Below are positions 23,320-33,825 of a stretch of DNA of 64,000 nt, one piece after another (the first letter of the stretch is position 1; the number at the start of each line of letters is the position of its first letter). The DNA comes from Pegoplata infirma. Taxonomy: Eukaryota; Arthropoda; Insecta; Diptera; Anthomyiidae. Below the pieces are notes generated by a model. The model made no database searches and was not told the DNA's origin. It was given only the letters and a program-made list of their open reading frames with translations. The position numbers and the translations under genes were made by a program. The stretch is from NCBI GenBank assembly GCA_963921195.1, contig OY992537.1, positions 145,090,275 through 145,154,274 on the forward strand, in the 5' to 3' direction.

Positions 23320-24716
23320 TCGCGAGAGGATCCTATATTCAAAATTTCAAGTTTGTAGGACCATTTGTTCAGAAGATACAAAATTGCCCTATTTACCCCC
23401 TTCTACCCCCACCCCCTCCTTATAAAAGCAATTTTCAAAATACTACTTTTTTCAAAATATTTTTTCCGGGAGAGGATCCTAGAGTTCAAATTTTAATTTT
23501 CTGAGACTATTTGTTCAGAATATAAATAATGTACCGATTTGCCCTATTTCCACCCTTCCCACCTTGGAGACGGAATTTTCAAAAATTTTTATTTTCCGAA
23601 CGTTAATTCCGTGAAAGGATCCTAGAGACCAAATTTCAAGTTTCTGATACCATTTGTTCAGAAGATAAAAAATTTACTAATTTGCCCTATTTTCCCCTTT
23701 TCCCCCCCCCCCCCTTGGAGGCGGAATTTTCAAAAAAATTTTTTCGAAATTTTATTGAAGTATAAAAAAATAGATTAAAAAAAAATTTTGAATAAAAAAA
23801 AGTTTGAGAAAAAAAAAATTGAGTAAAAAAAAATTTTGAGTGAAAAAATTTTGAGTAAAAAAAAAAATTTGAGTGAAAAAAATTTTGAGTGAACAAAATT
23901 TTGAGTGAAAAAATTTTAGTAAGAAAATGTTTTTTTTCCCCGAGAGGATACTATAGTCCAAATATCTAGTTTCTAGGACCATTAGTTCAAAATTGACCAC
24001 ATTGCCCTATTTTACCCCTTTTGCCCCCCCCCCCCTAAAAACAGGGCTTTTCAGAAAAGTACATTTTTTTAAATGTTATTTTCGCGAGAGGATCCTATAT
24101 TCAAAATTTCAAGATTGTAAGACCATTAGTTCTGAAGATACAAAATGAACCAACTTGCCCTATTTCCCCCTCCCCTTAGAACCGAAATTTTCGAAATATT
24201 ACTTTTTCCAAAATGTTATTTCCGCGAGAGTATTAATGAGTCCAAATTTCAAGTTTCTGGGACCATTTGTTCAGAAGATAAAAAATGTACCAATTTGCCC
24301 TATTTTCCGCCTTTTCCCCCCTTGGAGGCGGAATTTTCCAAAAAAAATTTTTTTCAGAATCTTATTTCCACGAGAGGATCCTAGAGTACAAATTTCAAGT
24401 TTCTAGGACTATTAGTTCAAAGGATACAAAATCCCCCAACGAGCCTTATTTTTCCCCTTTTGCCCCCCTTAGAATCGGAATTTCCAAAAATCCATTCTTA
24501 GTGGGTGGTTTTGTCGGGAGCCGAACCTACCTTCCAAATTTGAAGTCTCTAGCTTCAGCGGTTTGGGCTGAGCGATGATTATTGCCAATCAGTCATTCAG
24601 TCAGTCAGTCACCACCATAGAAAAAAATAGAATTGAAACAGAGTCGTATTTAGCTTGAATAAGTATTAGTAACAGCACATTATGTAACTTTTGACGTTTA
24701 ATAAATACAATGCAAC

Positions 24717-25732
24717 TAGTGTTTGGGGTCCGGGAATTCCCGGGAATTCCCGGGAAAAGACTGACGGGAATTCCCGGGAATTTTTTTAATTTTTCCCGGG
24801 AAATCCGGGAATTTTATAAAATAAACCATTTAACATAAAAAACATTTATATTAATTTAATTTAATTTTTAATATTTTTGTTATATACAGGTATAATTACA
24901 TTTGCTATTTTTTCAATTTAGAAGAAGAGTGCAAATATACATATATTTATAGGAAAACTGACCAAGTGTAAAAAGCATTACAATATCATGAAAAAACTTA
25001 AAAAGTCAAAAAGTATACTTCGGTTAATGATAATTTTGCTAAGACTGTCAAAAAATATAAAAATTTTCAACCTATACAATAAAATACAATAAAACAAAAC
25101 AAAAAAAAAATATTGCAACTTTTTTCCCCACAAAAAATCGCAAAAATAGCTAAAAATCGCAGAAAATAGCTCAAAATCGCAAAAAATTTAAAACTGCGTT
25201 ATTCGAGCAAAAACGAATATAGTTGGCAGCACTTTTAATATTTGTTCAGGGGGCTAATTATATAACTTGATAGTCGTCAGTCGTATCGTTTCCATCGTTA
25301 TTCCATTACCATATAGTGTCATTTTGTGGTAATAGGATAATGAGCTAAGGATGACGATTAATGATTATCAAGTTACATAATTAGCCCCCTAAACAAATAT
25401 TAAAAGTGCTGCTGATTTTTAGCTATTTTTTGCGGAGAAAAAAGTTGCAATATTTTTTTGGTTTTGTTTTATTGCATTTCAGGATTTTTAACTTTTATTT
25501 TTTTATTTGTATATATACAAATAAAATATATAAATTAATTGTTAAATATATTTAAATTAATTGTTTATCTCTAATAAAACTGTTTTTAATAAAAAGTTGG
25601 TCAAAATTTTAATATTTTTCATGATTTATATTAATAATGAAAATTTCCCGGGATTCCCGGGAATCCCGGGAAATAAATTATTTTTTTCCCGTTTCCCGGG
25701 AAATTGAAAAGTCCGGGAATTCCCAAACACTA
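24717..25732. mobile_element. S2, hAT-like element, sister of S1
   Basis: Same ends as S1 (TAGTGTTTG / CAAACACTA) and CCCGGG-rich subterminal blocks. Perfect 8-bp duplication AATGCAAC at 24709-24716 and 25733-25740. Lacks the 18208-18648 insert of S1 and has its own internal palindrome at 25219-25411. No protein. Confidence 0.9.
25219..25411. repeat. Palindrome inside S2
   Basis: GGCAGCACTTTTAATATTTG pairs with its complement at the right, and the inner GGGGGCTAATTATATAACTT pairs with a one-gap complement. S1 carries only one copy of the AATATTAAAAGTGCTGCC block. Possibly a small MITE plus a duplicated flank. Confidence 0.65.
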
Positions 25733-25740
25733 AATGCAAC

Positions 25741-26029
25741 ATAAAGGAGAACAACAACAAAGCAAAAAACAAAAGAGGAAAAAAAGTTTTTAAACTATCA
25801 ATAGTGAGAATTATCTTTAAAAAAACGTTGAATAAAGCAAAATAAATAACAAATTTAATTAAATGGAAGACAAATTCCATTTTTTATAAACAAAGAATCT
25901 AATTTGATATTTAATACGTGTGAGATGAGGAAGAACAAGCATTTTGCCACCATATTGGAAAATACATCAAATACAACACTGCGTACCTTCTAATCTTTTC
26001 TATGGTCACCACACTCTTTTATATCCCTA
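25741..26029. other. AT-rich spacer
   Basis: Sequence between S2 and the 3' end of Helitron-like H2. No feature seen beyond a short TTTCTATGGTCACCACAC block that is the inverse of the GGTGACTGACTG-proximal sequence at 24610. Confidence 0.4.
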
Positions 26030-26217
26030 CTAGCGTGCGCAAGGTATTTCGTTGCCCGTTTATACAGAAAAATTTCATAATGATAATAAATGACCCATTT
26101 TTGGAACTTTTCGCTATGTAACCTTTATATATGTCGTAATCATTTACAAAAACTGTGCTTATGATGATCACAACACTTACAATAAAATACCAAATACATC
26201 AGTTGATATAATAAATA

Positions 26218-27021
26218 CACTCAACCAAAAATCATTGTATTCCCAAAGAAAATCGTTGTAAACTCAACAGAAATCATTGTTGATTTTGACCCTACAAATA
26301 TTTATGTTGATTTCAATAAAAATTGTTGTCAGTTTTTGTAAAAGTTGATCAACTCGTTTTTTTGTTAATCAACTCGTATTTTATGTAAATTCAACTCATA
26401 TTTTTGTTAATATAAGAAATTTTATTATTAAAAAAAAAGCTTGTTGTTATTTGTAAATATTCTTTTATTAAGTATAAATCACAATATTTTTTTATTTCCG
26501 GCTTTTTAAGCTGCAATATTTGAAGATTTTCACAAAGATTTTCACACACACTTCGTTTATTCATGTTATGCACCCATTAGCCATTCTCTAATTATCTGAT
26601 GATACCAAAACAAAATCCTAAAAAAAACAAAAAAACGTTTTAATATAGTATGAACACATAAAGTAATCAATGTATTTTATTACTTACCAAATATTTACAG
26701 ATCAGATCCTATTTTTATTTATTTTTCTAATATTAAATAATTTTATAAGAAACAAACACATTAAATAATTTTATAAGAGACATTTCACATTGCTACCAAC
26801 TCACTCGTTCACTCGTTATAATAAAAAAAACGAACGAACAGGGTTGTTTTTTCTTTTTTGTTTTATCTATTGAATTCTGTAGAAGCCATTGTAATAGTTG
26901 AAACAAGTATACTGATTATTCAACGATATCAACATTAATATTTGTTGAATACGGCATTATTCTGTAAAACTTGATCTACAATGGGTTTACTAATTTTTCT
27001 ACTAAGATATTTCTATGAGTG
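26218..27021. mobile_element. F4, TA-target element (CACTCAACC end)
   Basis: Starts CACTCAACCAAAAATC after TA and ends GATATTTCTATGAGTG before TA. The interior is rich in TTGTTGATTT/CAACGATATC words. The ends resemble the CACTCAAAAAAA family, and TA duplications suggest Tc1/mariner-type mobilisation. No transposase. Confidence 0.55.
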
Positions 27022-27023
27022 TA

Positions 27024-27830
27024 CTACGTCAACTTTAAGATGGTTTTATGTTATAAAAAAAACATTGATTATTAATTTGAGCAAAAAAAAATTGAGTAAA
27101 CAAAACTTTGAGTCAAAATTTTAATGAAAAAATTTTGTAAAAATATGAACAAATATGTATGAATGAAACAAAAAAATTACTGAAAAATTAATTGATAAAC
27201 AAATTTTAGTACAAAAAAAAATTTAGTACAAAAAAAAATTTGGTAAAAAAAAAATTGAAAACATTTTCATTTAAATTCGTTCCCAGTTTTATTCCATTTC
27301 GTTCCCTGTTCTATTCTATTTGTTTCCCAGCTCCACTCAATTTCGTTCAATGTGGTGTTCATTCCTTTTTGAATAGTGTCCGTTAAATAGCAAAAGAGTT
27401 TTAAGGGATAAGATTATTAAATTAAAAAGAATCATTTTGCCCCTTATTTTGTTTCAGAAAATATAAAAAGTAACCCTTTAACTCCTTAAAGGGCCTTTAC
27501 ATTGTTATACTTTGTGTGTGAAAATGTATTATTCAAACGAAGAAACATTAAAAATTGTATAATTACTAAGTATTATCCGTAGCCATTTTTATTAAAATGT
27601 TTCGCAAAACACACAAAAACATAAATTTTTTTTTCTCAATTTATTTTATTTTGTTTTGATTTTAAATAAACAAAATAAAATTAAAAAGTCGAAAGCAAAA
27701 TATTATCATTTGAAAAATTTCAAAAAAATTTCTGATACGTTATACTTTTCAAAAAAGTAAATTATACAAAATACATTACACAAAGTGTGATAATGTAAAA
27801 CCTGCTTTAGGAATCAGAATTTAAAAAAAA
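27024..27830. other. Low-complexity AT-rich spacer
   Basis: 27060-27270 is made of AAAAATTTTGAGTAAA-like words, similar to 23760-23930. The rest is AT-rich with an ACACAAAGTGTGATAATG block near 27779 that mirrors TACTTTGTGTGTGAAAATG at 27509. No gene. Confidence 0.45.
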
Positions 27831-29388
27831 ATCTTTTGGGAATGTTTTTTTTTCGCTAGACGATCCTACATTCCAAATTCCATGGAGACCAAAATGGTCT
27901 CCATTACCATTATTTCAGATAAAATGAAAAGTACCAAAGTGCTCGTTTTTACTCCCTTAGAATCGAAATTTCGAAAAAAGTATTTTATACAGATTTTTTT
28001 CTGTTCTTGGATCCTACATTCATAATTTATGTTTTTATCACCTTTATTTAAGCATGGGATGCTACATTCCAAATTTCAAGATAATAAGACCATTATTTAA
28101 GGATATATAAAAAGCACTAAAATAACTTTTTTACCAGTTTTACCACCATAGAATCATCATTTCAAAAAACCCAGCCTTAGTGGATCTATATTCCGGGAGA
28201 TGCAGCTACATTCCAAATTTCAAATCTCTAGCTTCATTGGTTTGTGGAACTATAAAAAGTACTATCGTACCTGTTTTAGCACAATTTACCCCCTTAGAAT
28301 CAACATTTCCAAAACCCAAGCCTTAGTGGACCTATTTTCCGGGAGGAAAATAGGTCCACTAAGTATATATTCCAAATTTCAAGTCTCTAGCTTCAGTGGT
28401 TTGTGGAAATATAAAAAGTACCAAAATACCTTTTTTACCCCTATTCCCTAGAATCAACGATCTATATTTCGGGAGGCGCACCTACATTTCAAATATCAAG
28501 TCCCCATTTCGTTCCTTGTTTTTTTCCGTTCCGATTAGTCCTATCTGGCTTTCATTCCGTTCCGAATATGAGCTTACATGCGCTAAAAAACACAAAAAAA
28601 TCTTTGCCTTCTTTAGAAATCTTTTTTCGCTAAACGCATTCCAAATTTAAAGTTTCCAGGACCATTATTTCAGGAATACCAAAATACACTTGTTTACCCC
28701 CCTTAGAATCCGAATTTCGTAAAAGTACTTTTTCAGAATTTTTCCCGTTGTTGGAACTAACATTTTAATATTTTTGTAGGACCTTAATTTAAAAAAATTT
28801 AGAAATTACCAAGTAATTTTTTTTTTCAACTTTGTACCCTTATGAGTCCGAATTTCCTGAAAGTACTTTTTTGGGAATGTTTTTATGTTAGAGGATCCTA
28901 GATTTCAATTTTTAAATTAATAGGATTTTTTTCAGAAAAAATAAAAAGTACCAAAGTGCACGCTTTTTACCCCCCTTAGAATCGGTATTTCGAAAAAGTA
29001 TTTCTTTTCGTTGTTGGAAACAACATTGCAAATTTTAATTTTTTTGTTGGACTTTAATTTCAAAAAACATAAAAAGTACCAAAGTATAAAAAGTACAGAA
29101 AGTAATTTTTTTGGGAATGTTTTTCCGTTAGAGATACTAAATTCTAATTTTCGAATTAGTAGAATTTTTTTTTTAGAAAAAAAATAAAAAGTACCAAAGG
29201 CTCGCTTTTTTACCCCCCTTAGAGTCGGAACTTCTAAAAAGTACGTTTTCGTTGTTCCGATGTTGGCACCACCCTTTCAAATTTTAATATTTTTGTAGGT
29301 ACTTAATTTCAAAAAAGAAAAAAAGTACCAAAGTTCCATTTTTACCCTTAGGAATCCGAATTTCCAGAAAGTCCTTGTTTTGGAAATG
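27831..29388. repeat. Tandem array of H2, ~140-150-bp units
   Basis: Units repeat CGCTAGACGATCCTACATTC, CAAATTTCAAG, ACCATTATTT, AAAAAGTACCAAAGT and CCCCCTTAGAATCGGAATTTC. About nine degenerate copies lie here. The array continues at 33650-33720 and 35770-35985 after the inserted LTR element and M repeats. Confidence 0.75.
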
Positions 29389-29927
29389 TGTTGGGTGCCA
29401 GATTAGGGCTAAGCTATTTTTAAGTAACTTTTAAGGGTTAATATAATTTTGGCTACAATTAATTTTATTTATGTCATAAGTAACTCGATACCCGTTCATT
29501 GACTTTAAATTCCATAATTATTTTTGTTTAATTTTTGTTAACGTAAATTTACTAGTTTGCAGAATTGCATTATTATATTAAATTGCATAGTTTGTTTTTT
29601 ATTAAAGTAGGTCAGTTAATGAACGGGAAGAGTGAAATAATATAAATATGATTGTTAAAAAATAAAAGATTGTCTGATGAGTGAGCGGGCGACAGAAGTG
29701 CTGTCGCCTCGCAATGAAAACATGATTGTTTCATTTTTAGTTAGTCCCCCCACCGTAAGTATAACTCCTTAAATTTATTATAAGAATTGGGCGTAGGCCT
29801 GTAGATTGGAGCACGTCACCGCTCTGTGATCAAAGAGTGACAACAATAGGGTTTTATATTTTTCCTTTTCAGCATATTAGAGATAAAGGATATTACTTCC
29901 CCAGAGGAATATCCTTTTTCCTCAACA
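29389..29927 (+). repeat. 5' LTR
   Basis: TGTTGGGTGCCAGATTAGGG at the start and CCTTTTTCCTCAACA at the end, with TG/CA borders and inverted TGTTG/CAACA tips. Contains a strong hairpin GGCGACAG/CTGTCGCC at 29688-29708, between CTGATGA and GAAA words. Confidence 0.92.
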
Positions 29928-31639
29928 TTGGCGCAGCCGGTTTTCGTCCTTGCTCCTAAGGACAGTTCCTTTATTTTTCAGGATTTTAAAGCATTCTGGA
30001 ATTTTTGGTTATTTTGGTTTTCGTTCAATTTTTGTTCATTTAAATTTTTTCTTTATTTTCCTGGTTCTATTTTACTTGTTTTGAAAAAATAAAATATTTA
30101 GAATTTTATTTTTACAATTGTTTAACTTAAATTTGAGACTTTACTTAGGTTTTTTTTTTATTATAAAAAAAAAAAAAGTTTTATGAAACTCAATTTTAAA
30201 GATGATTTTAAATTTAATTGGCGTTTCATTTTTTGCTAAATATCAGTTTTAAATTTCAGTTAAAGTTGGTTTTGAAAATTTTAAGTTTGTCAGTTTTTTT
30301 TTGTTTGTTGCTATGTTCATTAAGTAGGTGTCATATTTTTTTTTATTTGGAGTATCTTAATTGCATATTTTGAAAAATAAAATTTCTTAATTGTTTATTG
30401 TTTTTGGTTGGTAATTTGAGTAATTTTTTTTTTTTTTTGAATTCATATTTTTATTATGGTTTTGTTGAGATGGACATGGTCATTTATTGATAATAATGCA
30501 TTTTTATGTGGGAATATTTAATGGTAAAGGAGAGGTGGGGTATGGAGTCGGGAGATTTCTCTAGAAGAAGAAAATATCTCGACGCTTCCGAATATTTTTA
30601 GTGGAAAGAGGAAAATGTCTCGGAATTAGTTTAAGTTAAAGCAAATCTATGTGTTTATTTTGTTTGTTTTGTCACTTTTTTTATGTTCGGTTTATTTTTA
30701 GTTTCTTCTTTGTTTGGTTACTAAAATATTTGAATTTTTTTTTATCTTAACTTTCATCTTAATTTGCCAATAGTTACGATTAGATATAAGCAGAACCGGT
30801 ATGTCCGTAGGATATGTTCACGTTATGTTATGGGAGGGAGATACGGTAACTAATGATTTATCGTTCTGCGGATATGTTATATGTTCATGGGTGGAACATG
30901 TGTTCATCGAAATTTATAAACACGGATATTGTGGGACGCGGGTTTCAATTACCACGCTGAATATGCTCACATCAGAAATCTATGTTTAGAAATATCGAGT
31001 GAAGAATCTTCGGGGTTGGAAGCAAGCCTCTCAAGTTTCGCCCAGCTCAGTGCACCACGAGATGCATTGGGACGCCTGACCCCGGAGAGGTATGGGAGCG
31101 TTTTTACCAACGGAATGGTGAAAAGCTCGAGGGCTTTTGTAGTCAGGTTGATATTTGATGACTTAGGTAGTCGTCATGATTATTTTTTTTAATGAAAACC
31201 AGGATGTCCAAGGAGTCATACCTGGATGGTTTTTGGTTCGACTCGGGAAAGGAGTCGTGCGTACTTAACAACGTGAACATGTTCCTTATGAAGATAAGGT
31301 TCTGGTTAGACTATGAATAAATGAATAAAGTGGTAGCACTAATTTTTGGCACGGGTTATATAATGGGTCGGTGGCATATTGGAGTGGCTAGGTTAACATG
31401 ATCGGTTCCGGCATAGTCCTGCCAGATACTCCAGTAAGCTACAGATTTAGGTGTACAGGATTGGACTAGTGTTGATTTTTATAACTTCTGGAAACAAAAT
31501 CTATATATGACAAAATATTTATATGTTGCAAGATTTTTTCTTTCTTCCTTTTCTTTTAGGAGATGTCTATTTGATAGTGGACACAGTACTATCGCTTATT
31601 TGGACCAAGGAAAACATTTCTTTGCAAGGAAAGAGAATA

Positions 31640-32220
31640 TTTAAAAAAAAAAAAAAAAAAAATTTATAAAAAAAAAAAAAAAAAAGATGCATTGAAAATA
31701 CCTATATAAAAAAAAATGAAAATATATATGAAAAAAAAAAAAAAAAAAAAAAAAAAAAACAATTACAATTACAATTACAATTGAAACAAAATATATATAA
31801 AAATAATGCATATAAAAAAGAAAAAAATTTTGAAAAATCTAAATAAGTATATAAAAAAGAAAATTTAGAAAAAATTAGAAAGAAAATATGATGAAAATAC
31901 ATTTGAAAAAAAAAAAAAAATATATTTATAAAAAAAAAAAGCAAAAAAAAAAAATATTGAAAAAATTAAATAAAGAAGGAAAGAATGAATGAAATAATAA
32001 AATAAATAAAGAAAAAAAAAAAATAAAAACTGTACATAGTTATAAATATTTATGCAAAGATAAAAATATTTGAAAAATCTAAAAAAGAAAATTTATGAAA
32101 AAATTAAAAAGAAAATATGATGAAAAAATATTTGAAAAAAAAAAAAAAAAAAAATTTTAGTTAAATAAATAAAAAAAAAGATGATTTTGAAAAAAAAAAA
32201 AAAATAATATAGTTATTATT
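31640..32220. repeat. A-rich low-complexity segment of the LTR element
   Basis: Long A runs broken by ATATAT, AATTAGAAAGAAAATATGATG and a short (CAATTA)n tract at 31760-31782. Two TGATGAAAATA-containing blocks (about 31820-31920 and 32065-32150) are similar, suggesting an internal duplication. Non-coding. Confidence 0.8.
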
Positions 32221-33111
32221 TTCGGTTAAGTTTTTAAAATACCAGTCAATTAAGTATTTATATTTTTTATTGTTTAGTGTAAGATTTGTACATATTAAAA
32301 TATTTTATAAGATATACAATCTAGTTATACACAGCCAGAGAAAACATCCTCCTCTGTAAGGTCATGCCATCCGTAGTTGATTGCCGCAATACAACGAGGA
32401 ACTCTTAACCAGCAAAGGAACAAAAAAAAAAAAAAAAATAAATGACGTTTATTGGCTGTATCGGATTAGCTGAAGTATCCTGTTATCGAAGCAATAATGT
32501 TGGACCCTAGCAATAACTTTATTATTATTTGAATCCACCCGTATGTTTCATTTAATGAGCAAATTTTCAAAAATAAAGGTGTTTCATATGAGAAATTGAA
32601 AAGATATGTGTATTACGTTAAAGAAAATAAAAATGGATGTCTAATCATTATTTATAATCTGCCGTTTGAAAATATTAAAATGCTGTTTTTGGAATTGTAA
32701 AAGAAATAACGCATCATGAATGAAGACAAAGTACAACCATACCAATACAAGATGTAGCCGTGCTAAAAGACCCTGATCGATCTGAAACATTTAACCTAAA
32801 CCACAAGAAAAATGAGGTGGTGCCACCAGTAATACTTTTGGGAGGTGTCAACAAATCGGCAAAATTAGCACGGCTACAGCAGGCATTCAGCTAACAATAT
32901 GCAAAGTCAATTACAATAACAGGTGAAGAGGATCTATATTGCAAGTGTTTCAAGCTACAGTTTGGCCAAGGAGCATCAGCATGCTGAAATCCCATTCTAT
33001 AAAATTAATCAACACAGATCGAGTGCTGGAGAAATTCGTCGAGTGCTGGTGTTCAGACCGAGTTGCGGGAGTTGAACGATACGGAAATCGTTCCTGTTAA
33101 GGGGGGAGGGA

Positions 33112-33649
33112 TGTTGGGTGCCAGATTAGGGCTAAGCTATTTTTAAGTAACTTTTAAGGGTTAATATAATTTTGGCTACAATTAATTTTATTTATGTCAT
33201 AAGTAACTCGATACCCGTTCATTGACTTTAAATTCCATAATTATTTTTGTTTAATTTTTGTTAACGTAAATTTACTAGTTTGCAGAATTGCATTATTATA
33301 TTAAATTGCATAGTTTGTTTTTTATTAAAGTAGGTCAGTTAATGAACGGGAAGAGTGAAATAATATAAATATGATTGTTAAAAAATAAAAGATTGTCTGA
33401 TGAGTGAGCGGGCGACAGAAGTGCTGTCGCCTCGCAATGAAAACATGATTGTTTCATTTTTAGTTAGTCCCCCCACCGTAAGTATAACTCCTTAAATTTA
33501 TTATAAGAATTGGGCGTAGGCCTGTAGATTGGAGCACGTCACCGCTCTGTGATCAAAGAGTGACAACAATAGGGTTTTATATTTTTCCTTTTCAGCATAT
33601 TAGAGATAAAGGATATTACTTCCCCAGAGGAATATCCTTTTCCTCAACA
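33112..33649 (+). repeat. 3' LTR
   Basis: Matches the 5' LTR over its whole length; the only difference noticed is one fewer T near the end (ATCCTTTTCC). Followed by AATG, the target duplication. Confidence 0.92.
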
Positions 33650-33825
33650 AATGTTTTTCCGTTAGAGGATCCTACATTTCAAATTAATTGAATTTTTTTT
33701 TCAGAAAAAATAAAAAGTACCAAAGTTAGCGTTGCCACCAATGAAATTGGAAATGACACACAAAATTATCCAAAATCTTACAAATTACACAAAATAGTTT
33801 TTACCCTGCAACCACATTATTGGGG

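Larger units (their letters stand above)
20930..24490. repeat. Tandem array, ~130-bp degenerate units (about 22)
   Basis: Each unit contains CCGCGAGAGGATC, then CCAAATTTCAAGT, TAGGACCATTAGTTCA, GATACAAAATTGCCCTA, a C-rich TTTCCCCCTTT tract and a GCGGAATTTTCAAAAA block. Units recur every 115-155 bp (for example near 21016, 21169, 21573, 21708, 21960, 22192, 22307, 23322, 23467, 24081, 24220 and 24369). The array is interrupted at about 22745-23319 by a LINE fragment. Overlapping small frames in the array are by-products. Confidence 0.85.
20545..24631 (-). mobile_element. Helitron-like element H1 (minus strand)
   Basis: Read on the minus strand, the 3' end is a hairpin CCGGTAACGAAGTACCGG followed by GGTGAGTTAG and CTAG, then T. 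That is the expected Helitron 3' architecture (hairpin, CTRR, insertion before T). The presumed 5' end near 24620-24631 lies beside a GACTGACTGACTGA stretch, and its exact base is uncertain. The body is mostly a ~130-bp tandem array. No Rep/helicase is encoded, so it is non-autonomous. Confidence 0.5.
29389..33649 (+). mobile_element. Non-autonomous LTR retrotransposon (young)
   Basis: Two direct LTRs (29389-29927, 33112-33649) enclose 3.2 kb. A putative primer-binding site TGGCGCAGCCGG starts 2 bases after the 5' LTR (29929). A polypurine tract AAGGGGGGAGGGA (33099-33111) abuts the 3' LTR. A 4-bp AATG duplication flanks the element. There is no gag, protease, RT or integrase: the interior holds only frames under 90 codons and a long A-rich segment (about 31640-32220). 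It must borrow replication proteins. The LTRs look identical apart from T-run length, so insertion was recent. It splits the H2 array. Confidence 0.9.

Noticed and set aside
21356..24578. Many overlapping 70-130-codon frames in the Helitron-like array
   Set aside because: They repeat with the ~130-bp unit in several phases and translate the same array words. No independent coding signal except the LINE endonuclease piece.
30801..31192. 62- and 87-codon frames inside the LTR element as possible gag
   Set aside because: Too short, overlapping in different frames, and without a zinc-knuckle or other gag motif.
31702..31944. 80-codon phenylalanine-rich minus-strand frame
   Set aside because: Product of the A-rich low-complexity segment of the LTR element read on the other strand.
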